Part shown: positions 34,001 through 42,500 of the stretch, in pieces
How the letters are laid out: each line of letters starts with the position of its first letter
How positions within the stretch are numbered: position 1 is the stretch's first letter
NCBI RefSeq assembly: GCF_963678635.1
Contig: NC_087071.1
Coordinates: forward strand, 43,883,095-43,947,094
Source: Symsagittifera roscoffensis
Lineage: Eukaryota > Xenacoelomorpha > Acoela > Convolutidae
DNA: 64,000 bases
Direction of reading: 5' to 3'
Notes under the pieces: model-generated
What the model was told of the DNA's origin: nothing
The model's input: only the letters and a program-made list of their open reading frames with translations
Databases searched by the model: none
Translations under genes and position numbers: made by a program

Positions 34001-35610
34001 ATGAGGATCATTCTTCCGGCATTTCTATTTGCTAGGTTTCTCAAGATGTTGTTCCATCTCATGACTCCCTCGTTGTGCCTTCTTCCTGATACTGTCAGGC
34101 TTCTTGTGTTCATTGGCACAGTGCAAACGGTCAGTACCGCGCAACTGAACTTCTGCCAGAGAGTAGTAAACAAACACACCATCATTGCTTCCCACAGTGC
34201 TTCCTGCTCATCTGATCCTCTGGAGATGTCATTCGTCCCAACTAAGATCATCACATTGGGTATCTTCCCTGGATTCATCAGCTCCACCATGCGATATAAT
34301 TGGGCAATCGTCGCGCCTCCAAAGGCCATCACCGTGGTGACCCACGAGGTCCTCAAATTCGACAGCACTCTGACTAAGCTGTCTCCCAATATCAGGTGAG
34401 ATGTCCCGAGTGGTGGTTGCTGCAGGTTCACAGCCGGGCTCCAGGTAGCTCGATTGAAGCAGGCTCTCGGATCTGTCTCCGGAACTCCCGTGAAACTATA
34501 CTTCAATTGATTATTCTTCTGCACGTCCATTACACGAGACACTTTCTTCGCTGGCATCTTCCTTACTTTTCTCTCGGTGATCTTCGAACTCCCCCTGAGT
34601 GGCGTCACGTCACTTATCCCTTGTCTGATTATTGTCTGGGAGAGTTGTTCTCTGCCCGTATCGTCAATCGTTCCATAGGGTGCAGTCACCCCGGAACCTG
34701 GTGCATTCTTGTTAGCGACCAATCGTCCAGCGGCCTCTATCAGTTTTCTCACTGTCTGTTCTACGACGGGATCACCCAAGGTGTCACTAGGATCCGGGAT
34801 TGTTACTCGGTTCGTCTCTGCTGGAAGCCGTGTCTCCGTTGTTTGACTCATTTCTCGAGGTGTCAAGAGCTCCATCGGGGACTGCCCACGAGGAATATCC
34901 CTTGCAGGTATCATTTTCTCAATGGACGTCGTCAACGCCACCTGCTCCGATCGCTCTTTGTATTCCTGCCTTAAGCGTTCGATCTCTTGACCCTGCTTTT
35001 TGTTGCAGTCTTCAAACAACTTTCTCCACATGTCCCGGTCTTCCTCCATCGCCAGCATGGTCTTCGTCATATCGTTTAACTCCTTCTTCGTACTTCTCAA
35101 CTGATCGTTCATCTCGTCCAGATCTTGTATGGTTTGGTTCGTCTGAACCTTCTGTGTTACTTTCGCCCCTTTTGGTGGCACAGCTGCTCTCAGTGGTGAA
35201 CCAGACGAGGTCGCCTCGCTGTTCATCTCCCGATGCATTCTCGTCAGCCCAGGTTTGGGCTTGGAGGGCATTGGCATCTCACCTGGTTGGTAAGTCCTAG
35301 AACTTCCCAACCCAGGCTCATTCGCCAAGTCACTCCCTGAGAGAGCCCCGTTTCTCCACCTCATCACTCTCATGTTCGGGCGGTCTAGTACTCCTCTTTC
35401 TCCATATGCTGCCATCAACAGGACTTCCGTGGGGCGGTCCCCACGGTTGTCGTGCCCCAAGATGTTAATCAGGGCGGTCAGCAACATGACCACCTCTGGG
35501 TCCTCCAGAGCGAAGTCTCGTTCGATCAGCCGACGATAGATCGCATCTACCATCGGTCCTACATATGCCTCTGCCAGGTCCATCAATTCATCCAGGTTGA
35601 AATTGTCCAT
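31024..35610 (-). CDS. ORF3, SGNH/GDSL hydrolase domain protein (1528 aa)
   Basis: Starts at ATG 35610. Residues 165-235 look like a coiled coil (LDEMNDQLRSTKKELNDMTK). An SGNH-hydrolase domain spans about 405-575: GDS with Ser411, FGG near 440, GTND with Asn460, DGIH with Asp554 and His557, i.e. all four blocks. A second region (IVFAGINDH, about 916-924) echoes the GTND block without the nucleophile. The C-terminal 700 aa are helical, unrecognised and conserved in the relic at 12.9-14.6 kb. SGNH enzymes are esterases/lipases; some LINEs carry one in ORF1. It lies in the env position, 406 bp after ORF B, so it probably needs its own or a spliced mRNA. Ends in TAA in frame with ORF4. Confidence 0.85.
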   Translation of the reverse strand: MDNFNLDELMDLAEAYVGPMVDAIYRRLIERDFALEDPEVVMLLTALINILGHDNRGDRPTEVLLMAAYGERGVLDRPNMRVMRWRNGALSGSDLANEPGLGSSRTYQPGEMPMPSKPKPGLTRMHREMNSEATSSGSPLRAAVPPKGAKVTQKVQTNQTIQDLDEMNDQLRSTKKELNDMTKTMLAMEEDRDMWRKLFEDCNKKQGQEIERLRQEYKERSEQVALTTSIEKMIPARDIPRGQSPMELLTPREMSQTTETRLPAETNRVTIPDPSDTLGDPVVEQTVRKLIEAAGRLVANKNAPGSGVTAPYGTIDDTGREQLSQTIIRQGISDVTPLRGSSKITERKVRKMPAKKVSRVMDVQKNNQLKYSFTGVPETDPRACFNRATWSPAVNLQQPPLGTSHLILGDSLVRVLSNLRTSWVTTVMAFGGATIAQLYRMVELMNPGKIPNVMILVGTNDISRGSDEQEALWEAMMVCLFTTLWQKFSCAVLTVCTVPMNTRSLTVSGRRHNEGVMRWNNILRNLANRNAGRMILMDIEHELRAMDQARLTTDGIHFDSVEGQAWLNRVFQERLDELEAELFDTGVLKEEGTVSDTVITTFVPPNLETRLGTVPAAINYRQQSSSEPGRRTDVQDRLGEAPMRRTIHPRRRIGPVNQPIEEVAGTSRSDTRSETTSTSREERPSRGSLMWSRSIPSPWHIYKEELMKLDLQRVSFIEDARRMLNGATLSVSRLYSITGVDWLIAASINFSSTTALRFADLEGLPSNNTIGPVNARPLQDVRLNHDERNREERPGRFLTARAPIGQHVKIFRQLTTPPGHVKERVYPKLVNQDGDAQRYGGLTAIKKDETIFAAYDKAEMRKAKIMVVANSEFVYTSKSLFWPDVIMLAAVDLDLLQSVSLAIGVQRQTEMNPITIVFAGINDHLHSRGFLSRLRDPATAENAVWPAIKDILESMGEVVDATKEGSFNKVTLRVVFALSPGYAYLPDGLKFVYTMVALLSEGKYDVIISAPNRMIEMENLRPLKAELPAVWSDISNAMRGFKDHALHMLVLDEVLGLELSNFSRQLKLKPGIDDDHRVITAMSNDLWFRAMEVASEDTRRKNSLETRAHLEAMVLRTKPEANQWLHLNPRVAALGADAFQQGPVMITKIHAYLLKEVNLAENAGEKTAEFVNRMCQITLETFWTQEVKGQEGFERTDSMLEGLGAGWTASFLAKVYPKVSHYLIKEFLQAVVKVSIVELIALFVTFGAENFVKGPVILLTDGIQNLRLDGLLTLIAITHGNLGGLMKLARCPEQMKERVRNLDMKKSTDSWNKIRDLRHTLIQYLLQQNRFGTGEDETIEREEDVRRHVGGMPLLTDLSLAMRIDPLALIRGVTEFVTVIYGPAVTFAFPDVKVEAYRRSVLHLNLISAVDGSTLNWCEQHTLRELMSEDLLFAKISEPEMTVINFDDHFCDRMGEVERGHIEVFPKLWNLRPYDKTNGEMTRVPRLTAAYHKVREETKDWGDYKKLPEAISEFPLIRRMLLGAVSVV

Positions 35611-36016
35611 ACTGTTCTTTCCAAGTTTGATTTGATTTCGATTTCAAGTTTTGACTCAAGTGAGCAATTAAATGATCAATCAGGATCTAGAAAAGAAATC
35701 ACGAATGTCACACTTGTCAATTTCACCTTAACATACATCGTTAAAATTTGCTTAAAGACAGTTCAGATAAAAAGATATTTATCCTAAAATTTATTAAAAT
35801 CAATTGGTCTCTAAAATTTTGGAATTCGACCTAAGATTGGACAGTCCAAACTTTGGATCTATTCCCAAGATCGTCTTTTAGTTTTTCATGGTCACTAACC
35901 CCTACTTGCCCATGATCTTAATAACCTAACACATAACATAACATAACGTAACATAACACACATATCACCTATTACATGCAGCTTGGTCTTTGGCCTAACA
36001 CCCTCTCGCACATCAC
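35611..36016 (-). other. spacer between ORF B and ORF3 with TAACA microrepeats
   Basis: Contains a short array of (a)taacataac-type units at 35926-35967. No frame crosses it. A splice acceptor or promoter for ORF3 would be expected here, but I cannot single one out: there is no pyrimidine-rich tract before the ORF3 ATG. Confidence 0.4.
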
Positions 36017-39000
36017 TCAGCCTATACTTAAGTAATATTTCTTATGTAGATACACTTGTATGCTCGTATCAGAGAATATCACGTGTACAAGCGCGTACAA
36101 TTCCCGAGGATGCAGTCTTCCTCTATTTGGATCGTACACTGGAAGCGAAAGCTCCTTCACGTCCATTTCCACAAGGAAGTCCCTCAGCCTCGTCAAAGAC
36201 AAGACTAGGTTTTCTGGGTCCACGTGCTGCTTCTCTGTCGCCCTCGTTACCAAGAAGCATAAGTACTTTCCCGGTATCTGCGACACCGCCGGGGGTAAGG
36301 CTGCTACGCCCCCTATCCCTGGTCTTTGCTTCCAAAGGAATTCCACGTTTTTATATTCCCTCTTAAAATCTGCCGCTAGCGCCGTCCTAAAACTCATGTC
36401 TGCGGTGATAGCTACCGCACATGTTCTGTTTGTGAGTATGAACTCACTGTCTGTTAGTATTATGTTACTAGAATATTCATTTGGTAAATTAAAATATGAC
36501 TCAACTACCCTGCCTATGTCAGGTTTCTTAGGTTCTTCACCTGTTTCTGCTTCTAAGTTTCCTGTTTCTCTTGCTATTCTCAATTTTTTTATTATCAAGT
36601 TTTCAGTGTGGGTAAGTCCTACCCCCACTCCCCGGACAAAAATATCCATCGGCGTCCCCGTCGATCGCATACCGGGTATCAAGTCAAGATTAGAAGCTGG
36701 AATGAGAAGTTGTCCTTCCTGGGCAGCCCAGGAAGGATCATCTCGTTCGGTCTTAATGTATTTCGCGCTTTCGCGATCTACGTCTTGAATCGTAACGCTG
36801 GTCTTTTCAGGGTCTGATGTCATTTCGTTCAGCCACTCTAAGACACGCAGGTTCGTCAGGTCTTGTTCATTTGACTGCTGTTGCTCATCGTCGAACTCCA
36901 CCTCGGGTTTCGACCAGTCGTCAACCCACTCATCGTTGTGATCATCGACTATGTCAATGTCCTGTGACACTGTTATTTCCTCTAAACCCACTACTTCCTC
37001 CACTATTTTCTTTAGATCTATCCTATCCACTACAAAGTCGTCACCGTAAGGATTGTATTTCTTTCTTAGTCTCGTCCCGTCTTTCTGACGAGTCTGCATC
37101 GTGAACGGAAGATCTGGTTCCATGTTCTTGGGAACCTCTGTCTGTTCGGAATCCTGCCAATCTTCCTCTGCGTAGGGCAAGGTTTCATCGTCCGCTTCGA
37201 TCTGTTCGTTTGGATCCAGGTCCAATGGTGTATCCGTACCTTCCTCTACGACTTCGTTTCCATCGTTCTTCTCCCTGGTGCCTTTTTCATTGACCTCACA
37301 AGCAGGATCCATCATTAGATAATCCCCTTCTTCCATGTCTGCAGGTATACACCAGTCTTCTGTCGATGGATTGTGTGGCTTGATGTTCTCGTAGTGGGCG
37401 GCTCGGCCAGTACTCAGTCTATAGAAGCGTCCCTCTTGGTGCACCTCTGTAATCATGAAGGGTCCCCTCCACTTCTTCAGAAGCTTTTTTGTCCCTTTCG
37501 GTGGTATAACGTTCTGAAATACCCATTCGTAGTCTCCCACCGAGTAAGCCTTTGCACCAGTTGCTTTCTTGTCGAATCTTTTCCTCTGCCTTGCCTGTGC
37601 CTGCTGAGTGTTTCGTCTACACAAGTCGTTCAACTCCTGTTGGCGTCTGATCACATCCCTCACGTAGACCTGTGGGGATGTTTTCTTTCCCTCATACTCT
37701 GGGTAGAAGAATGTCAAAGGTAAAGACTTCTCGTGTCCCGTCAGCATCATGTGTGGACTGACTCCAGTGGTGGAGTGTTGCGTGCTATTATAAGCTCCCA
37801 TCACCTGTGGAAGGTATCTGTCCCAATCGGTCATGTACCTGGAACAATATACCCTCAGCATCGACACTAACGTCCTATTCTGTCTTTCTACTAAGCCATT
37901 CGTCTGAGGGTGGTATGTCGTGGAGTGAGCCTGAGCGACTTGTGACCGTCTCATAAGCTCTTTCGTAAGCTCGCCTACGAAAGCCGTTCCATTGTCCGAT
38001 TGAAACGTCATTGGACATCCGTGTCTTGCTATCCACGTATTGATCAGGTGGTCGCATGTCTCTTCCGCCGAGGCAGTCATGCAGGGCACGGCCTCTGCAT
38101 ACTTCGTGAAGTGATCTATCATGACCAAGACTTGGTTGTAACCGCTGTCTGTCATGCATATCTTCTGGTGATCTATCTGCACCACCTCGTTGAATTCAGA
38201 CGACTCAATTGATTGTAAAGGAAATCGCAACTTCCTAGGATCCTTGACCTGTTGGCATGACAGACATGCTGTCACCCATTTCTCGCATGCCTTTTTCATC
38301 CCAGGCCACTCAAAGCGCTTCAGGATCCTCTGATACACTTTGTCGATCCCTTGATGGCCCATCTGATCATGCGACCTGAATAATAGTTCTGTCTGATAGA
38401 GTTGCGGCAACACTATCGCGTTATATTTGTATAAGACCTTGTCTTCTTCTCTTCTCCTGCAAGCCACGATCCCGTCCTTGTTCAGATATAACCTCCCCTC
38501 CTTCTGCATGAAGTATTGTCTCAGGATCCTATAGCTGTCTTCTTCCAGGTCACCTTTGTCAGGTGCACCGTTTTCTATCCACCTTTTTAGGTTGCTTGTC
38601 ATGCGATCATTTCTCTGCGCCCTTAGAAGGTCCGAGAGTCTGTATCTCGCCTTCAAGTACGTCTTCATGACTCTCATCTGACTGTTCAGCTCGTTGGGCT
38701 GATGTGTGTCTTCTTCCATCTTAACGCACCAAATCTTCGCCAACGGTTGTGTTTCTTGTTGAAACGGCTGAAGATCAGTCCTGACTACCTCTTTCTGCGG
38801 CAACAGGCTTATCGAACGTTTCGATACCGCTATCGTTTCTAAGTCATCCGCTGCGTTGTCAAAGACTCTTTCGCTTGGTATTAGGTAGCGATCACTGTCA
38901 GGATCCTGGTACACCTCTCTGTCCAGGTTTCTCGCCCGAGTTTCCACTAGTAGCGTGTGTATCGCCAGTTCTGACAGTTCTGATCCCGAGGTCGAATCCC

Positions 39001-39568
39001 TGTCTGAATAGGTGTTCATTCTCGAGCTTTCTGACTTATCATCCGTCGAAGGTGTTGTGCTGGAGACTGCACGCTCCTCCAGATCATGTCCGTATTTCCT
39101 TCGCATCCATCTGAACTCCCCGGACAACACTTTGTTCTCTAGGTCCTGTTTCTCATCAGGAATTTTCTCGTCTATCTCGGACTCCCCGGACAAATTCACT
39201 TGTCCCGGGTGTTGATCTTGTGATTGCTGGTTTTTCTCCTCATCCTTCTCCCCGGACAAATAGTCTTGCAGCAGATTTTGTTCTACCTCTTCACCCTCTT
39301 TTTCCCGGTCTACAAAGGTGACGGTTTTCTTTCGCTTGCTGCTCCCCTGTTCTTTCCGTCCGTAAGAAGTACTGGTTAAAATCTCTTGGGGTATTGAGGA
39401 TACTAGTTGCTGAACTATTGTCCTACAATCCCTCTTGTTCTCTTCGTGCTGTTGTCTGGACGGCATGATCTTCACTCTCTTACTGACTGTTAGCGATGCC
39501 ACTGCTGCTGTCCACTCGGGGTCATCTCTGGTCACTTCTCTTTCTAACAATCCACCCAGCATCCGCAT
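36017..39568 (-). CDS. pol (integrase part): ORF B, integrase fused to a macrodomain-like C-terminus (about 1183 aa)
   Basis: The ATG at 39568 shares a base with the ORF A stop (TAATG) and lies in the -1 frame. The frame is open upstream to 39733, so frameshifting is an alternative. The N-terminal 380 aa are acidic, with three LSGE tetrapeptides exactly 22 residues apart. An HHCC zinc-binding domain follows (HDQMGH at about 400, CLSC near 440), then a DD35E core with D466, D525 and E561, and a GPF module near 701. After an acidic linker, residues 1020-1183 resemble a TARG1/ALC1-type macrodomain: ILTDSEFILTNRTCAVAITA, FRTALAADFKREY, GIGGVAAL, CFLVTRA, DPENLVLSLTRLRDFL, ELSLPVYD. Such domains bind or hydrolyse ADP-ribose; whether this one is catalytic is unclear, since the Asp of the GCGLD loop is not obvious. 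Confidence 0.88.
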   Translation of the reverse strand: MRMLGGLLEREVTRDDPEWTAAVASLTVSKRVKIMPSRQQHEENKRDCRTIVQQLVSSIPQEILTSTSYGRKEQGSSKRKKTVTFVDREKEGEEVEQNLLQDYLSGEKDEEKNQQSQDQHPGQVNLSGESEIDEKIPDEKQDLENKVLSGEFRWMRRKYGHDLEERAVSSTTPSTDDKSESSRMNTYSDRDSTSGSELSELAIHTLLVETRARNLDREVYQDPDSDRYLIPSERVFDNAADDLETIAVSKRSISLLPQKEVVRTDLQPFQQETQPLAKIWCVKMEEDTHQPNELNSQMRVMKTYLKARYRLSDLLRAQRNDRMTSNLKRWIENGAPDKGDLEEDSYRILRQYFMQKEGRLYLNKDGIVACRRREEDKVLYKYNAIVLPQLYQTELLFRSHDQMGHQGIDKVYQRILKRFEWPGMKKACEKWVTACLSCQQVKDPRKLRFPLQSIESSEFNEVVQIDHQKICMTDSGYNQVLVMIDHFTKYAEAVPCMTASAEETCDHLINTWIARHGCPMTFQSDNGTAFVGELTKELMRRSQVAQAHSTTYHPQTNGLVERQNRTLVSMLRVYCSRYMTDWDRYLPQVMGAYNSTQHSTTGVSPHMMLTGHEKSLPLTFFYPEYEGKKTSPQVYVRDVIRRQQELNDLCRRNTQQAQARQRKRFDKKATGAKAYSVGDYEWVFQNVIPPKGTKKLLKKWRGPFMITEVHQEGRFYRLSTGRAAHYENIKPHNPSTEDWCIPADMEEGDYLMMDPACEVNEKGTREKNDGNEVVEEGTDTPLDLDPNEQIEADDETLPYAEEDWQDSEQTEVPKNMEPDLPFTMQTRQKDGTRLRKKYNPYGDDFVVDRIDLKKIVEEVVGLEEITVSQDIDIVDDHNDEWVDDWSKPEVEFDDEQQQSNEQDLTNLRVLEWLNEMTSDPEKTSVTIQDVDRESAKYIKTERDDPSWAAQEGQLLIPASNLDLIPGMRSTGTPMDIFVRGVGVGLTHTENLIIKKLRIARETGNLEAETGEEPKKPDIGRVVESYFNLPNEYSSNIILTDSEFILTNRTCAVAITADMSFRTALAADFKREYKNVEFLWKQRPGIGGVAALPPAVSQIPGKYLCFLVTRATEKQHVDPENLVLSLTRLRDFLVEMDVKELSLPVYDPNRGRLHPRELYALVHVIFSDTSIQVYLHKKYYLSIG
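36628..36639 (-). promoter_or_regulatory. internal PPT-like motif, copy 4
   Basis: TTGTCCGGGGAG on the minus strand, the same core as the terminal PPT, here read in the frame FVRG rather than LSGE. A candidate central plus-strand priming site or another nucleotide-level signal. Confidence 0.4.
39116..39127 (-). promoter_or_regulatory. internal PPT-like motif, copy 3
   Basis: TTGTCCGGGGAG, 66 bp from the next copy. In frame it encodes LSGE. Confidence 0.4.
39182..39193 (-). promoter_or_regulatory. internal PPT-like motif, copy 2
   Basis: TTGTCCGGGGAG with exact 66-bp spacing to both neighbours. Encodes LSGE. Confidence 0.4.
39248..39259 (-). promoter_or_regulatory. internal PPT-like motif, copy 1
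   Basis: Twelve bases matching the neighbouring motifs (the last codon base varies). First of the three LSGE-coding copies in ORF B. Confidence 0.4.
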
Positions 39569-42500
39569 TACTTGTGGTGTGACTTGCACCGTTTTATCCA
39601 ATAATGAGAGAGGCTGTTTATATTCATGCGAGAGAGTTCTTGCTGGACCAGGTTCGAGCGCAGCAACAAATCTAAGGGGACTGGATCCTCCTTGGACAGG
39701 ATCTTTATCTCAGCTGCTTTCTCTACAGGTAACTCAGGATGCCCTGGAATTGGATGTCCAGACTTATCCAACCATCTCGTTAAGGGAAGCGCTTCATAAG
39801 TTTCTTTGTCCAGAAACGAGAATCCCTCCTTTACTTCCGCCTGATTGGCCTGCTTCTGCTCCAATCTTTCATAGAACTCAGTTTTCTTGCTGAGACTGTC
39901 AGCATTCTGATGTTTATCACGCATCCTATGTTCGATTATCATATGGTAGCCATCCAATCTGACTATCCATCTACCAATATAACTCTGATCCATCGAGTAG
40001 GTCTTCAACCAGGATAACGCTCTGTTGTCCACGCGTAACTTGAAGGGAGCGCTCCCCAAGTATGCACGGTACTTTTCCACGAAGGTGACTACTGCAAACA
40101 TTTCTGCTTTCGGTGCGCCATATTTCATCTCTGTGTCACTCAAGACCTTGCTGCCGTATGCAATGGGACGGAGGACTGTTCTTCCGTTCCATTCTTGCTC
40201 TTGATGCAATATTCCTGAGATGGCCACCACCGATGCGTCTGTGTCAAGAACATACATGCCCTTTTCTGTAGGCATGCCCAGCACTGGCGCTTCGCACAGT
40301 TCCCGCTTTATGTTCTCGAAAGCAACTTGTGCCTCATCGTTCCATTCGAACTTTTTCCCTTTGTTGCGCATCAGCTTCTGCATCGGGTACACCTTGTCCG
40401 CGTATCCTTTTATGAATTCTCGGTAGTAATTGGCAAACCCTAGGAAGCTCATGAGCTGTGTGTCCGTTCTAGGAGCTTTCCATGTCAGCACAGCCTCTAC
40501 TGCTTCTGGATCTGGCCTCACACCATGCCGGTCCACCATTCTTCCCAGGTACTTGATCGAATCCCTAAGGATTTCACATTTCGATGGTTTGCATTTCAAG
40601 CCTGCTCTTTTCATACATCCGAAGACCTCATCGAGCCGGTCAATGTGATCCTCTAGGGTCGGTGTCGCTATGACTACGTCATCCACGTAGCACATCAAGA
40701 GATTCCCGTACTTTTTGGTCACTCCTGTCAAAGCCTGAGCCATCAGCCTTTGAAAAGTTGCTGTTGCATTGCACAAGCCGAAGGGCATCCTCTTCCACTG
40801 GTACAACCCCAATTCGCACGCGAATCCGGTTTTCTCCCTGTCCTTCTTTCGCAGAGGAACCTGCCAGAAGGCAGAACCCAAGTCCAATGTGGTGAAGAAC
40901 TTTGCATCACCAAGTTTGGATAGGCTCTCGTCTATTCGTGGTATCGGGTACGCATCTTTAATCGTTACCGCGTTCAAGTAACGAAAGTCGCAACAAAATC
41001 TAAGCTGCCCCCCTTTCTTTTTCGCCATTACTACTCCGCAAGCCCATGGTGATTTCGAGGGTTCTATCATGTCGTATTCAAGCAACATTTCTATTTCCGC
41101 TCGGCACGCTTCCGATTTATGTGGCGTCATTCGCCTTGCGCCTTCCCTATGGGGAACGGCGCCCTCTTCTAGTTCGATTTCGTGTTCGACGAAATTACAG
41201 CAACCGATGTCCGCCTTATGTTTTGAAAATACTTCGGCGTTCCGATCTAGGAGGTCCCGCAATTTTTCAAAATCTCCCTCATCTATTTTTCCTTTTAAAT
41301 GTTCTATTTCTGGCAAAACCGGTTTGTCAGAATCTAGTTCATATGACGAGGGTCGTTCCGGAAAATTCGAGCAGCTTGATAAGCCGTCGTCCGTTTCGGA
41401 TTTCATTGAAAACAATTTACGAATAGATTTTAATTCATTAATTCTCTTTAAGATTTTATCTTTATTTGCATGATAAGGACAGTCTTTCACACTATATTTC
41501 TTCAAGTTTTGTGTCTCTTCATAGTCGGTCCTCATCGGCAATGCGTAACCAAGCTTCTTTCCACGCTGGATTGAAACCGTGGTGTCCAGTGTGTTCAACA
41601 ACACACTGACACACAGTCCGTTTCGCGCTACCGAGAAGCTCCGGCCTAAAATCACCGAACTCTGACTATTTGGATTCGGTACTAAGCAAACCTGTTTACT
41701 ATCACTTAACGAATTTAAATTTCTCATTCTAAAAATCGCTACTACAGCTTGTCCTGGTTGTAACTTTACTTTTCTATCCAAAAAAACTGGTACCTTATTT
41801 TCATCTGTTATTATCCTATTAACTGGTCTCTTAACATACTTTTGGTCCGGGTTTCTAATCCGTATTAGACCGTTGTTCAAGTCAATCATCACGTCAAAAT
41901 TCCTGACAAAATCTCTGCCCAAGATGAATTGGTCGGCATCTTCCAGATTCTCTACCACCAGGAAGCTCATCCAAAGGTTCCGTCCTCCCATGTGAAGGAC
42001 CGTCACCGGTGTTCTTCCGGCTACGTAGATAGCTCCTCGATTTGCAGCGGCTAGTCGGAGATTCGTAGGAATCAGATCTTCCCGCGTGAAGCCCATTCTC
42101 TCCCAGGTTTTTATCGGCATCACACTCACCACCGCGCCTGTGTCCAGAAGCCCTGTGACTCCGATTTTTGTTCCGTTGGTGTCAAGCAGGTGTGCTGTCA
42201 CATCTGCTTCATATCCAATATGTACCGCGTCTTGTTCCATCATGGCGTCATGGCCTATCCTGCGGACTTTGAGTTCCTCTTCACCCAAATAGATCTGCCC
42301 CATTTGGTCATCATCTGTTGTTATGTAAGTCCTGGTGTAGATGCTGATTCCATCCACGTTCAGCATTATTTGATACGGCCCATAGACCTCCAAGTAGCGT
42401 CCATGAAGTTTCTTCATGCGAGGGCCACCCGTCGTTAGTAGTGCTCGCACAGCTCTCGACTCAGTGCGTGGCTCCACCTGCCTCAGATAATCTGCATATG

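Noticed and set aside
31490..35300. Plus-strand frames of 120-212 codons opposite ORF3
   Set aside because: Antisense shadows of ORF3; serine- and proline-rich composition follows from the complementary codon use.
28736..35610. Envelope glycoprotein in ORF3-5
   Set aside because: I see no signal peptide, fusion peptide, furin-like site or C-terminal membrane anchor; the domains found point elsewhere.
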